Assembly (NCBI GenBank): GCA_016188625.1
Contig: JACPHL010000029.1
Span: 1 to 5,109 of the forward strand
From: Candidatus Rokuibacteriota bacterium
Lineage (GTDB): Bacteria; Methylomirabilota; Methylomirabilia; Rokubacteriales; JACPHL01
DNA length: 5,109 bases
Direction: 5' to 3'
The notes under the pieces were generated by a model that worked only from the letters and a program-made list of their open reading frames with translations, was not told the DNA's origin and did no database searches. The position numbers and the translations under genes were made by a program. Positions 1 through 5,109 of this stretch are shown here, one piece after another (position 1 is the first letter of the stretch; each line of letters begins with the position of its first letter).

Positions 1-1977
1 GAACTTGTAGATCGAGTTGTGGACCACCACGCCGTCGGCGACGAAGTTGTGGGTCCGGTCCACCTCCAGGTCGTAGACCTCGTTTCGCCGCACCTCCTCG
101 GACACCTTCACGACGCGTTCGTAGACGACCCGATGGCCCTTCAGGACCGGCAGATAGTGCCCGGGTAGCACGTTCCCCGCCGGCATCACCAGCGCCGCCC
201 GGTGCTGGACATTGGTCGTTCCCACCGCGAACCGGACCTCGAGGATCCCGTCCACCAGGTCCCGGAGGAACTCGGCCCTGGCGCCGATCTCCTCCAGGGA
301 AGGGCTGGTCGCCCGGAACACCCACCCCCGCCGGGCCTTTCGCAGCGGGACGCCAGCCGCCCGGAGCCGCTCGATCACCTCGGGGGCGGATGTCTCGAGT
401 GAGAGGGCGTGCAGGATGTGCGGGGTCTTCAGGAAGCGGCCGCGCCGCTTGGGGACATACCGCCGGTAGCAGATCGTCAGGATGACCTTGACCCTCGACT
501 GCCTCCCCCGGTGCACCCCGCCCAGGGCGAAGTGGTGCGCCTCGATGTCGATCCCGAGGTCGGCCGCCAACCGCTCCGCGTTCTTCCTCGTGTCGATCTC
601 GCGGAAGAGGCGCTCCAGGTATTCGCCGACCACCATCATCGTCTGCCGGGGTTTGAACGGCAGGGTGGGGATCCCGTACCGGAGCGACCAGAGCGCCTCG
701 AGGTAGCGGGCTTCGGCCTCGGAGCGGCAGGCGCGGAGCCCGACGATGCGGTCCCCGGAGCGCTCCAGGCAGAGCCGGACCGCGAGGTCGTTCGTGACGC
801 CGATCCGCCAGCCGAGGCCGCGCCGCTCCATCAGGTAGACATACGTGAACTCCTTGGAGGCGGCGACCCTGGGGACGCGACAGAACATCTTGTGGTTGTC
901 GGTCACGGTGATCCGCCGGCCGGACTCGGTCTCGAAGGTCAGAAAGCGCGCCCGCTTCTCCCGCCGGAAGACGCGGGTCACCGCGCCGACCCCGACGAAG
1001 CCCTTCCCCACCGCCGTGAGCACCTGATCACCGGGACGGATCGTCTCGATGGGGCGAGGGCCCTCCGGGGTCTCGACCTGCGCCCCGGGCGGGAGGCACT
1101 GATCGTCATCGGCCACGACCGCGAGGTTCGCGTGGCTGGCGGCCAGGAGCTTCACCAGCTCGAACTGGGCGTAGTTGGTGTCCTGGAACTCGTCCACCAG
1201 GATGTAGCGGAAGCGGCGCTGGTAGGCCGTGAGGACGTGGGGGCGCGTGCGGAAGAGCCGGAGCGCGTAGACGATCTGGTCCCCGAAGTCCACGCACCCC
1301 TCCCGGCCCATCAGCTCCTGGTACCTGGCGTAGGTCCGGGCCAGCTCGAGCTGCTGGGCCGCCCGCTCCCGGAGGGCCGCCGCCTCCGCGTCATCCGCGG
1401 GCGCGCCCTCGACCCCGGCGCGGAGCCGCTCCGCCCAGGCCAGGTACTCCTCGGGCGAGACGTCCTCGTCCTTGGCCCGGCTGATGAGGGCGATGATCGC
1501 CTCCACGTGGCGGGTCGGGTCGCCCAGCGGGCGGTAGTGGTCGAGCGGGAACTCGAAGAGGCGGTCGCGGAAGAAGATCACCTGCTCGGCGCGGCCGAGG
1601 ACGCGGAAGTCGGGCGTAAGCCCCACCTCCAGGGCGCTCTCCCGGAGGAGCCGGTCGCCGAAGGCGTGGAAGGTCGAGATCCAGACGTCGGCGTACCCGT
1701 AGGGGACGAGCAGGTCCACCCGCTCCTCCATCTCGGCCGCCGCCTTGTCGGTGAAGGTCAGGGCGAGGATCTCCTCGGGGCGGGCGCGCTTTTCGACGAT
1801 GAGGTAGGCGATCCGACGGGTGATGACGCTGGTCTTGCCGGTGCCGGCCCCGGCGACGATGAGGAGGGGACCCTGGTCGTGGGTGACGGCCTCGGCCTGG
1901 GCGGGGTTGAGCCCCTCGAGGATCCGGGCGGTCGCCGAATCGGCCTCGGGGCTGGCCTCCCGCGGGTGAGGGATCAT
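1..1977 (-). CDS. UvrD/PcrA-type superfamily 1 DNA helicase, interrupted by an intein (partial; C-terminus off the left edge)
   Basis: This is an ATP-dependent 3'-5' DNA helicase of the UvrD/Rep family, expected to act in repair or recombination in the cytoplasm. The frame is open for 659 codons from ATG at 1977 to the window edge. The first 293 residues are host protein: LNPAQAEAV (Q-motif, 23-31), Walker A AGAGTGKT (42-49), motif Ia TFTDKAAAEM (74-83), motif Ib STFHAF (101-106), VDFGDQI (229-235), motif II ILVDEFQDTN (259-268) and the start of motif III, VVADDDQ (287-293). A 361-residue intein follows, then SIYKF, which continues motif III (family pattern DDxQSIYxFRGA). Domains 2A/2B and motifs IV-VI lie outside the window. 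The VDFGD segment resembles large actinobacterial-type UvrD proteins, some with a C-terminal PD-(D/E)XK nuclease; whether that applies here cannot be seen. An in-frame GTG at 1986 would add three residues (GTG AAG CCG). The dehydrogenase gene lies 49 bp upstream on the same strand. Family assignment is secure; the exact subfamily is not. Confidence 0.95.
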   Translation of the reverse strand, partial: MIPHPREASPEADSATARILEGLNPAQAEAVTHDQGPLLIVAGAGTGKTSVITRRIAYLIVEKRARPEEILALTFTDKAAAEMEERVDLLVPYGYADVWISTFHAFGDRLLRESALEVGLTPDFRVLGRAEQVIFFRDRLFEFPLDHYRPLGDPTRHVEAIIALISRAKDEDVSPEEYLAWAERLRAGVEGAPADDAEAAALRERAAQQLELARTYARYQELMGREGCVDFGDQIVYALRLFRTRPHVLTAYQRRFRYILVDEFQDTNYAQFELVKLLAASHANLAVVADDDQCLPPGAQVETPEGPRPIETIRPGDQVLTAVGKGFVGVGAVTRVFRREKRARFLTFETESGRRITVTDNHKMFCRVPRVAASKEFTYVYLMERRGLGWRIGVTNDLAVRLCLERSGDRIVGLRACRSEAEARYLEALWSLRYGIPTLPFKPRQTMMVVGEYLERLFREIDTRKNAERLAADLGIDIEAHHFALGGVHRGRQSRVKVILTICYRRYVPKRRGRFLKTPHILHALSLETSAPEVIERLRAAGVPLRKARRGWVFRATSPSLEEIGARAEFLRDLVDGILEVRFAVGTTNVQHRAALVMPAGNVLPGHYLPVLKGHRVVYERVVKVSEEVRRNEVYDLEVDRTHNFVADGVVVHNSIYKF
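16..1098 (-). mobile_element. Intein (361 aa) inserted in motif III of the helicase, between Gln293 and Ser
   Basis: This in-frame protein intron removes itself from the precursor and ligates the flanks ...DDQ and SIYKF... Splicing blocks are clear. Block A is Cys1-LPPGAQVETPEGPRPI with a following RPGDQVLT. Block B is ITVTDNHKMF, with the TxxH arrangement T66-D-N-H69. Block F is VYDLEVDRTHNFVADG (341-356). Block G is VVVHN (357-361), ending in His360-Asn361 and followed by Ser as the +1 nucleophile. All residues needed for class 1 splicing (Cys1, block-B Thr/His, penultimate His, terminal Asn, +1 Ser) are present, so it should be active. At 361 residues it is far longer than a mini-intein (about 130-150), leaving about 200 residues of insert. 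Codons ending in A or T number 23 of 361 here against 9 of 293 in the upstream host part (my hand count), which hints at separate ancestry. Related inteins at this site are known in actinobacterial-type UvrD helicases; that statement is from memory. Confidence 0.96.
655..843 (-). other. GIY-YIG-like segment inside the intein (putative homing-endonuclease core, possibly degenerate)
   Basis: Intein residues 86-148 begin YVYLMERRGLGWRIGVTND, followed by LAVRL. YVY (86-88) and RIG (98-100) are nine residues apart and sit where GIY and YIG sit in GIY-YIG nucleases. Arg108 lies eight residues after RIG, where the catalytic Arg is expected. The later EAEARYLEALWSLRYGIPTL has the helical pattern around the conserved Glu, with Glu134 the best candidate. 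What argues against a normal nuclease: neither signature triplet is exact, and the Arg-Glu spacing (26 residues) is shorter than in I-TevI or UvrC. The domain could be a compact variant, a decayed endonuclease or an unrelated fold. If active, it would cut intein-free helicase alleles to promote homing. This is inference from motif spacing only. Confidence 0.5.
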
Positions 1978-1984
1978 CGGCTTC

Positions 1985-2014
1985 ACTATACCCCCCGGCG
2001 GAGAGGGCCAGCAA
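1985..2014 (-). promoter_or_regulatory. Putative sigma70-type promoter of the helicase gene (TTGCTG-N18-TATAGT)
   Basis: Read on the minus strand, TATAGT (1990-1985) matches the -10 consensus at five of six bases. TTGCTG (2014-2009) is a weak -35 with an 18-bp spacer. Only 7 bases (gaagccg) separate the -10 from ATG at 1977, so transcription would begin at or beside the A of the start codon and give a leaderless mRNA. There is no purine-rich Shine-Dalgarno between box and ATG. A six-G run (1996-1991) lies before the -10 and could instead serve a GTG start at 1986. The 49-bp gap between the dehydrogenase stop and this gene shows no hairpin terminator, so read-through from the dehydrogenase is also possible. 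Confidence 0.45.
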
Positions 2015-2026
2015 GGGATTTCACGG

Positions 2027-2791
2027 TCACATCGCCGTCCAGCCGCCGTCCACGAAGATGACCTGGCCGGTGACGTAGTCCGAGGCCGGGGAGGCCAGGA
2101 AGAGGAGCAGCCCGGCCAGGTCCGCCGGGACCCCGGTCCGGCCCGCCGGGATGCGGCCGAGGGCCCGCTCCAGCCAGCCGGGCTGGGCGAAGAGCGGCTC
2201 CGTCAGCTCGGTCCGGAGGTAGCCGGGGCCGATGGCGTTGACCTGGACCCCGTGGGGGGCCCACTCCACGGCCAGGACGCGGGTCAGGCCGGCGAGCCCG
2301 GCCTTGGCGGCGGTGTAGACCGCGAGGTTGGGGAGGCCGTGGCGGACCGCCAGCGAGACGATGTTGATGACCTTCCCGCTCCCCTGGCCGAGCATCACCC
2401 GCCCCGCGGCCTGGGCGCAGAAGAAGGCCGCCTTGAGGTTCAGGGTGACGACCCGGTCCCAGTCGGCCTCGGTCACCTCCAGGGCCGGCCGCCGGATGTT
2501 GGTCCCGGCGTTGTTGACCAGGATGTCGAGGCGGCCCAGCTCCCGGACCGCCCCCTCGACCATGGCGGGGATCTCCCCGGTCCGGGCGAGGTCGATCGGC
2601 CGGACCAGGGCCCGCCGCCCCATGGCCTCGATCCGGGCGGCGACCCGCTCGAGCCCGGCCCGATCCCGGCTGGCCAGGCAGAGGTCGGCGCCGGCCCCGG
2701 CGAGGGTGAGGGCCGCCTCGGCCCCGATCCCGCGGCTCGCCCCGGTGACCAGCGCCACCTTCCCCTGTAGGTCGAATCGCCCCGGCTCCAC
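2027..2791 (-). CDS. Short-chain dehydrogenase/reductase (classical SDR, 254 aa)
   Basis: This is a cytosolic NAD(P)(H)-dependent oxidoreductase with a single Rossmann-fold domain. The cofactor glycine motif is TGASRGIG (16-23). Asp67 in PIDLA sits at the adenine-binding position. NNAG is at 93-96 and the structural Asn of LNLK at 118. The catalytic set is Ser146 (INIVSL) and Tyr159-x3-Lys163 (YTAAK). The PG motif (189-190) precedes YLRTELT, and the C-terminus is the usual VTGQVIFVDGG. Length is typical for classical SDRs. The LASRD segment after beta-2 (39-43), with Arg42, suggests NADP(H) preference but is not decisive. It resembles gluconate 5-dehydrogenase or 3-oxoacyl-ACP reductase relatives; no fatty-acid or sugar genes are adjacent, so the substrate is open and no symbol is given. 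The start is GTG at 2791, with GAGGGG four bases upstream. The stop TGA is followed one codon later by a second in-frame TGA. The helicase lies 49 bp downstream; the acylase gene diverges upstream. Confidence 0.96.
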   Translation of the reverse strand: MEPGRFDLQGKVALVTGASRGIGAEAALTLAGAGADLCLASRDRAGLERVAARIEAMGRRALVRPIDLARTGEIPAMVEGAVRELGRLDILVNNAGTNIRRPALEVTEADWDRVVTLNLKAAFFCAQAAGRVMLGQGSGKVINIVSLAVRHGLPNLAVYTAAKAGLAGLTRVLAVEWAPHGVQVNAIGPGYLRTELTEPLFAQPGWLERALGRIPAGRTGVPADLAGLLLFLASPASDYVTGQVIFVDGGWTAM

Positions 2792-2795
2792 CGCG

Positions 2796-2801
2796 CCCCT
2801 C
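2796..2801 (-). promoter_or_regulatory. Shine-Dalgarno-like GAGGGG for the dehydrogenase
   Basis: GAGGGG on the minus strand, preceded by AT, lies four bases (cgcg) before the GTG at 2791. The spacing is slightly short, but it is the best ribosome-binding match in the window. It supports GTG as the start, since the conserved GKVALVTGASRGIG follows at the usual distance from the N-terminus. Confidence 0.55.
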
Positions 2802-2813
2802 TATCGGCGCTTC

Positions 2814-2842
2814 AGGCTACCCTCGACCGCCGGCGCCGTCAA
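2814..2842 (-). promoter_or_regulatory. Putative promoter of the dehydrogenase (TTGACG-N17-TAGCCT)
   Basis: On the minus strand, TTGACG (2842-2837) matches the -35 consensus at five of six bases. Exactly 17 bases later comes TAGCCT (2819-2814), a weak -10 with three of six matches including the first TA and final T. Transcription would start near 2807, leaving a leader of about 15 nt that contains the GAGGGG site. The -35 lies where the -35 of the divergent acylase promoter would fall, so the two polymerases would compete for the same DNA. Confidence 0.4.
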
Positions 2843-2858
2843 GGCCGCCGGGGGCGCG

Positions 2859-2867
2859 TGGTATACT
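2859..2867 (+). promoter_or_regulatory. Extended -10 element (TGGTATACT) of the acylase gene
   Basis: TGGTATACT contains TATACT (five of six matches to TATAAT) preceded by TG one base upstream, the classic extended -10 pattern that can work without a good -35. No convincing -35 is seen 17-18 bases upstream (around 2838-2844). The box ends 8 bases before the GTG at 2876, so the predicted start point is about 0-2 bases from the start codon and the mRNA would be essentially leaderless. It stands out as the only A/T-rich stretch in a very GC-rich spacer. Confidence 0.45.
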
Positions 2868-2875
2868 CGGTCGCC

Positions 2876-5109
2876 GTGAAGCGGGCCCTCCGCCTCGCGC
2901 TCCTGGGCCTCGCGGCCCTCCTGCTCGTGAGCGTCGCCGGCGGGAGCCTGGCCGCGCTCTGGCTCTGGAGCCGGCTCCCTCAGATCAGCGGGACCCTCGC
3001 CCTCCCCGGGCTCGAACGACCGGTGGAGGTTATCCGCGACGCCTGGGGCGTCCCCCACATCTACGCCGAAAGCCTCACAGACCTCGTCTTCGCCCAGGGG
3101 TTCGTCACCGCCCAGGACCGCCCCTGGCAGATGGACCTCCTCCGGCGCGCCGCCGCCGGGCGGCTGGCCGAGGTCCTGGGGCCGGAGGCCCTGGCCTGGG
3201 ATCGGCTCGCCCGCACGGTCGGGTTCGAGCGGGTGGCCCGCGCTTCCCTCGACCGCCAGGAGCCCGAGACCCGGCGGGTCCTCGAGGCGTATGCGCGGGG
3301 GGTCAACGCCGCCCTGGCCCTGACCCCCCGGGCGCTCGAGTTCCTCCTCCTCAGCTACCGGCCGGAGCCGTGGGAGCCGCTCCACACCCTCGCCCTCGGC
3401 CGGGTCCTGGCGTGGGAGCTCTCCCAGTGGCACCCGCGCCTCGTCCTGGCCAAGATCCTCCCCCGCCTCGACCCACGCCGGCGGGAGGATCTGGTCCCCA
3501 TCTATCCCGCGGACGGACCGCTCATCGTCGCCGCGCCCCCCGGCGTCCCGTCCGCGCTCGGCCTCCTCGGCCCGGGCGGCGGCTCCAACAGCTGGGCGGT
3601 CGGGCCGGAGCGCTCGGCGAGCGGCGCCCCCCTCCTCGCCAACGACCCCCACCTCCCCCTGGGCGCCCCGTCGCGCTGGTACGAGGTCCATCTGGTGGGG
3701 GCGGGCCTCGACGTCTACGGCTTCAGCATCCCGGGCGCCCCTGGCGTCATCATCGGCGCCAACGCGGAGCTGGCCTGGGGGTTCACGAACCTCATGCTCG
3801 ACGACCTCGACCTCTACCGGGAGCGGCTCCATCCGGAGCGGGAGGATCTCTACGAGGTCGCGGGGCGGTGGGAGCCGCTGACCCGCCTGGCGGAGCGGAT
3901 CGAGGTGCGAGGGCGCGAGCCCGAGACCCTGGAGGTCAGGATCGGCCGCCACGGCCCGCTCATCACCCCGACCCTGATCCAGGCCGGCGAGCCGCTGGCC
4001 CTCCGCTGGACCGGCCACGACCCCGGCCAGGAGGTGGCCGCGATCCTGGGGATGAACCGGGCCCGCGCCTGGCCTGAGTTCCGGGAGGCCCTCCGCCGCT
4101 TCGCCACCCCGGCCCAGAGCGTGGTCTACGCGGACCGGAGCGGGACGATCGCGTATCAGGCGATGGGGCGGGTCCCGGTGCGCCCGCGGGGCGGGACCCT
4201 CGCCCCCCTGGAGGGGTGGCACGGGCGGGATGACTGGCGGGGGTGGGTCCCGTTCGACCACCTCCCCGGGGTCGTGAACCCCCCGGCCGGCGTCCTGGTG
4301 ACCGCGAACAACCGCGTGAGCGCCGACCCGGGGCTCTACATCAGCCACCTCTGGGAGCCGCCCGACCGGGCCGCCAGGATCCGGGAGCTGCTGGAAGCCA
4401 AGGCGAAGCTCACCCTCGACGACCTCCGGGCGATCCAGCTCGACCGCCGCCCGCCGTGGGTCCGGCGCCTGGTCCCGCTGATCCTGGAGGCGTGGAAGGA
4501 CGCCGAGGGCTCGGGCAAGGTCGCCGGAGGGCTCGACCTCCTCAAGGCCTGGGACGGCGCCCTCGAGCCCGCGAGCCCGGTGGCGGCGCTCTTCGAGGCG
4601 CCCGTGGAGGAGCTGCTGGCGCAGACCTTCCGGGACGAGCTGGGAGAGGAGGAGTACCGGGAGTTCGGGCGGGCGTGGGACCTGGCCGGGGTCGCCCTGG
4701 ACCGGCTCCTCGCGCGGGGGACCTCCCCCTGGTTCGACGACGTCACGACGCCGGAGCGGGAGGATCTCCCCGAGCTGCTCCGCCGGAGCCTCCGGGCCGC
4801 GCTCCGAACTCTCGAGGCCCGGCTCGGCCCCGACCCGGCGAGCTGGCGCTGGGAGCGGCTCCACACCGTCGCCCTCGAGCACCCGCTCGGCCGCCGGCGT
4901 CCCCTCGGCCTCCTCTTCTCGCTGGGCCCCTACGGGATGGGCGGGGACCCCCGCACGGTCTGGAAGAGCCACTTCTACCACGACGGCCGCTTCCGCGCGA
5001 CGGTCGCCCCCTCGTTCCGGATGCTGGTGGACCTCGGCGGCCGCGGGCGGTCGCGTGTCGTCCTCACCACCGGCCAATCTGGACACCCACTGTCGCGCCA
5101 CTACCGCGA
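2876..5109 (+). CDS. Penicillin acylase family protein (Ntn hydrolase, exported or membrane-anchored; C-terminus cut by the window edge)
   Basis: Members of this family hydrolyse amide bonds, for example in beta-lactam side chains, acyl-homoserine lactones or related N-acyl compounds, after cutting themselves into alpha and beta chains. 744 codons are present. Residues 1-31 are a basic n-region (MKR) plus a long hydrophobic stretch rich in Leu/Ala, a signal peptide or signal anchor. The alpha-chain start VIRDAWGVPHIYAES (52-66) and FAQGFVTAQDRPWQMDLLRR (72-91) are family hallmarks. GGGSNSWAVGP (234-244) gives autocleavage before Ser237, the beta-chain nucleophile. NDPHL (256-260) places His259 at beta position 23. 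TANNR (476-480) supplies the oxyanion Asn near beta 242, close to Asn241 of E. coli penicillin G acylase. TTGQSGHPLSRHY near the edge is the usual C-terminal motif, so only a few tens of residues are missing. The GTG at 2876 gives the best signal-peptide n-region; an in-frame GTG at 2858 behind a G-run would add MVYSVA. The substrate cannot be told. It diverges from the dehydrogenase. Confidence 0.95.
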   Translation, partial: MKRALRLALLGLAALLLVSVAGGSLAALWLWSRLPQISGTLALPGLERPVEVIRDAWGVPHIYAESLTDLVFAQGFVTAQDRPWQMDLLRRAAAGRLAEVLGPEALAWDRLARTVGFERVARASLDRQEPETRRVLEAYARGVNAALALTPRALEFLLLSYRPEPWEPLHTLALGRVLAWELSQWHPRLVLAKILPRLDPRRREDLVPIYPADGPLIVAAPPGVPSALGLLGPGGGSNSWAVGPERSASGAPLLANDPHLPLGAPSRWYEVHLVGAGLDVYGFSIPGAPGVIIGANAELAWGFTNLMLDDLDLYRERLHPEREDLYEVAGRWEPLTRLAERIEVRGREPETLEVRIGRHGPLITPTLIQAGEPLALRWTGHDPGQEVAAILGMNRARAWPEFREALRRFATPAQSVVYADRSGTIAYQAMGRVPVRPRGGTLAPLEGWHGRDDWRGWVPFDHLPGVVNPPAGVLVTANNRVSADPGLYISHLWEPPDRAARIRELLEAKAKLTLDDLRAIQLDRRPPWVRRLVPLILEAWKDAEGSGKVAGGLDLLKAWDGALEPASPVAALFEAPVEELLAQTFRDELGEEEYREFGRAWDLAGVALDRLLARGTSPWFDDVTTPEREDLPELLRRSLRAALRTLEARLGPDPASWRWERLHTVALEHPLGRRRPLGLLFSLGPYGMGGDPRTVWKSHFYHDGRFRATVAPSFRMLVDLGGRGRSRVVLTTGQSGHPLSRHYR

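Noticed and set aside
370-609. LAGLIDADG motif in the intein (e.g. around AERLAADLGIDIE)
   Set aside because: The resemblance is limited to an Ala/Leu/Asp-rich helix. There is no pair of ..GxxDxDG-type motifs at the expected spacing.
16-1098. Intein read as a separate gene or as a frameshifted helicase
   Set aside because: The frame is continuous with the host on both sides, the splice blocks are complete, and joining the flanks restores an exact motif III.
1978-2026. Terminator between the dehydrogenase and the helicase
   Set aside because: The 49-bp gap has no stem-loop followed by a T-run on the minus strand.
409-2061. Long open frame on the plus strand opposite the helicase and intein (550 codons)
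   Set aside because: Same cause: it mirrors the high-GC helicase frame, has biased Gly/Ala/Pro/Arg/Val/Glu composition, runs across the intein boundary and the intergenic gap, and shows no recognisable motif.
2252-2879. Two plus-strand frames opposite the dehydrogenase (172 and 183 codons)
   Set aside because: Antisense shadows of a well-supported SDR gene, with repetitive Pro/Gly/Arg composition and no domain.
3370-4077. Plus-strand frame inside the acylase in another phase (235 codons)
   Set aside because: It overlaps the acylase core in the same direction, is almost entirely Pro/Arg/Gly, and has no motif or independent start signal.
3833-4768. Identical 18-bp direct repeat (3833-3850 and 4751-4768) encoding PEREDL twice
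   Set aside because: Both copies are in frame within the acylase and encode a common charged hexapeptide using the preferred codons. Coincidence from codon bias is enough to explain it.
2801-5101. Very long open frame on the minus strand opposite the acylase (766 codons)
   Set aside because: It is antisense to a gene with clear catalytic motifs. Its translation is low-complexity Gly/Pro/Arg/Glu/Ala without any domain. Extreme GC3 in the real gene removes stops from this antisense frame.
1-5109. tRNA, rRNA, CRISPR array, insertion sequence or riboswitch
   Set aside because: No cloverleaf, regular repeat-spacer pattern, transposase motif, terminal inverted repeats or conserved aptamer sequence was found. 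Noncoding space totals only about 130 bases.

Overview
The window is very GC-rich (roughly 70% by eye) and its coding sequence uses almost only G- or C-ending codons. It holds three bacterial protein genes packed with little space between them. No rRNA, tRNA, CRISPR array, transposase or phage gene was seen. The composition, the GTG starts and the gene types fit a high-GC environmental bacterium, for example a Rokubacteria/NC10-like, actinobacterial or deltaproteobacterial lineage. The sequence alone does not settle the taxon; Rokubacteria-like is only my guess.

Layout. (1) Minus strand, 1-1977: the N-terminal part of a UvrD/PcrA-type superfamily 1 helicase, cut by the left edge of the window. 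Its reading frame is interrupted after the motif III glutamine by a complete 361-residue intein (16-1098). The host protein resumes with SIYKF at the window edge. The intein has canonical splicing ends (Cys1, a TDNH block B, a terminal HN followed by Ser). It also carries a large insert with a GIY-YIG-like signature and no evident LAGLIDADG or HNH motif. (2) Minus strand, 2027-2791: a complete 254-residue classical short-chain dehydrogenase/reductase, 49 bp upstream of the helicase and transcribed in the same direction. (3) Plus strand, 2876 to the right edge: a nearly complete penicillin acylase-family N-terminal nucleophile hydrolase, divergent from the dehydrogenase and missing only its last few tens of residues.

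Regulation. The 84-bp divergent spacer (2792-2875) can hold two promoters that overlap physically: TTGACG-N17-TAGCCT for the dehydrogenase and an extended -10 (TGGTATACT) for the acylase. The helicase has its own TATAGT box directly before its start codon. For both the helicase and the acylase the -10 box is so close to the chosen start that the mRNA would be leaderless or nearly so. An upstream in-frame GTG behind a G-run is a competing start in each case.

Working together. The three genes share no obvious pathway: DNA repair/recombination, an oxidoreductase, and an exported amide hydrolase. The most interesting element is the intein in the helicase motor. It must excise itself before the ATPase site is intact, and its inserted domain is not one of the common intein endonuclease types.
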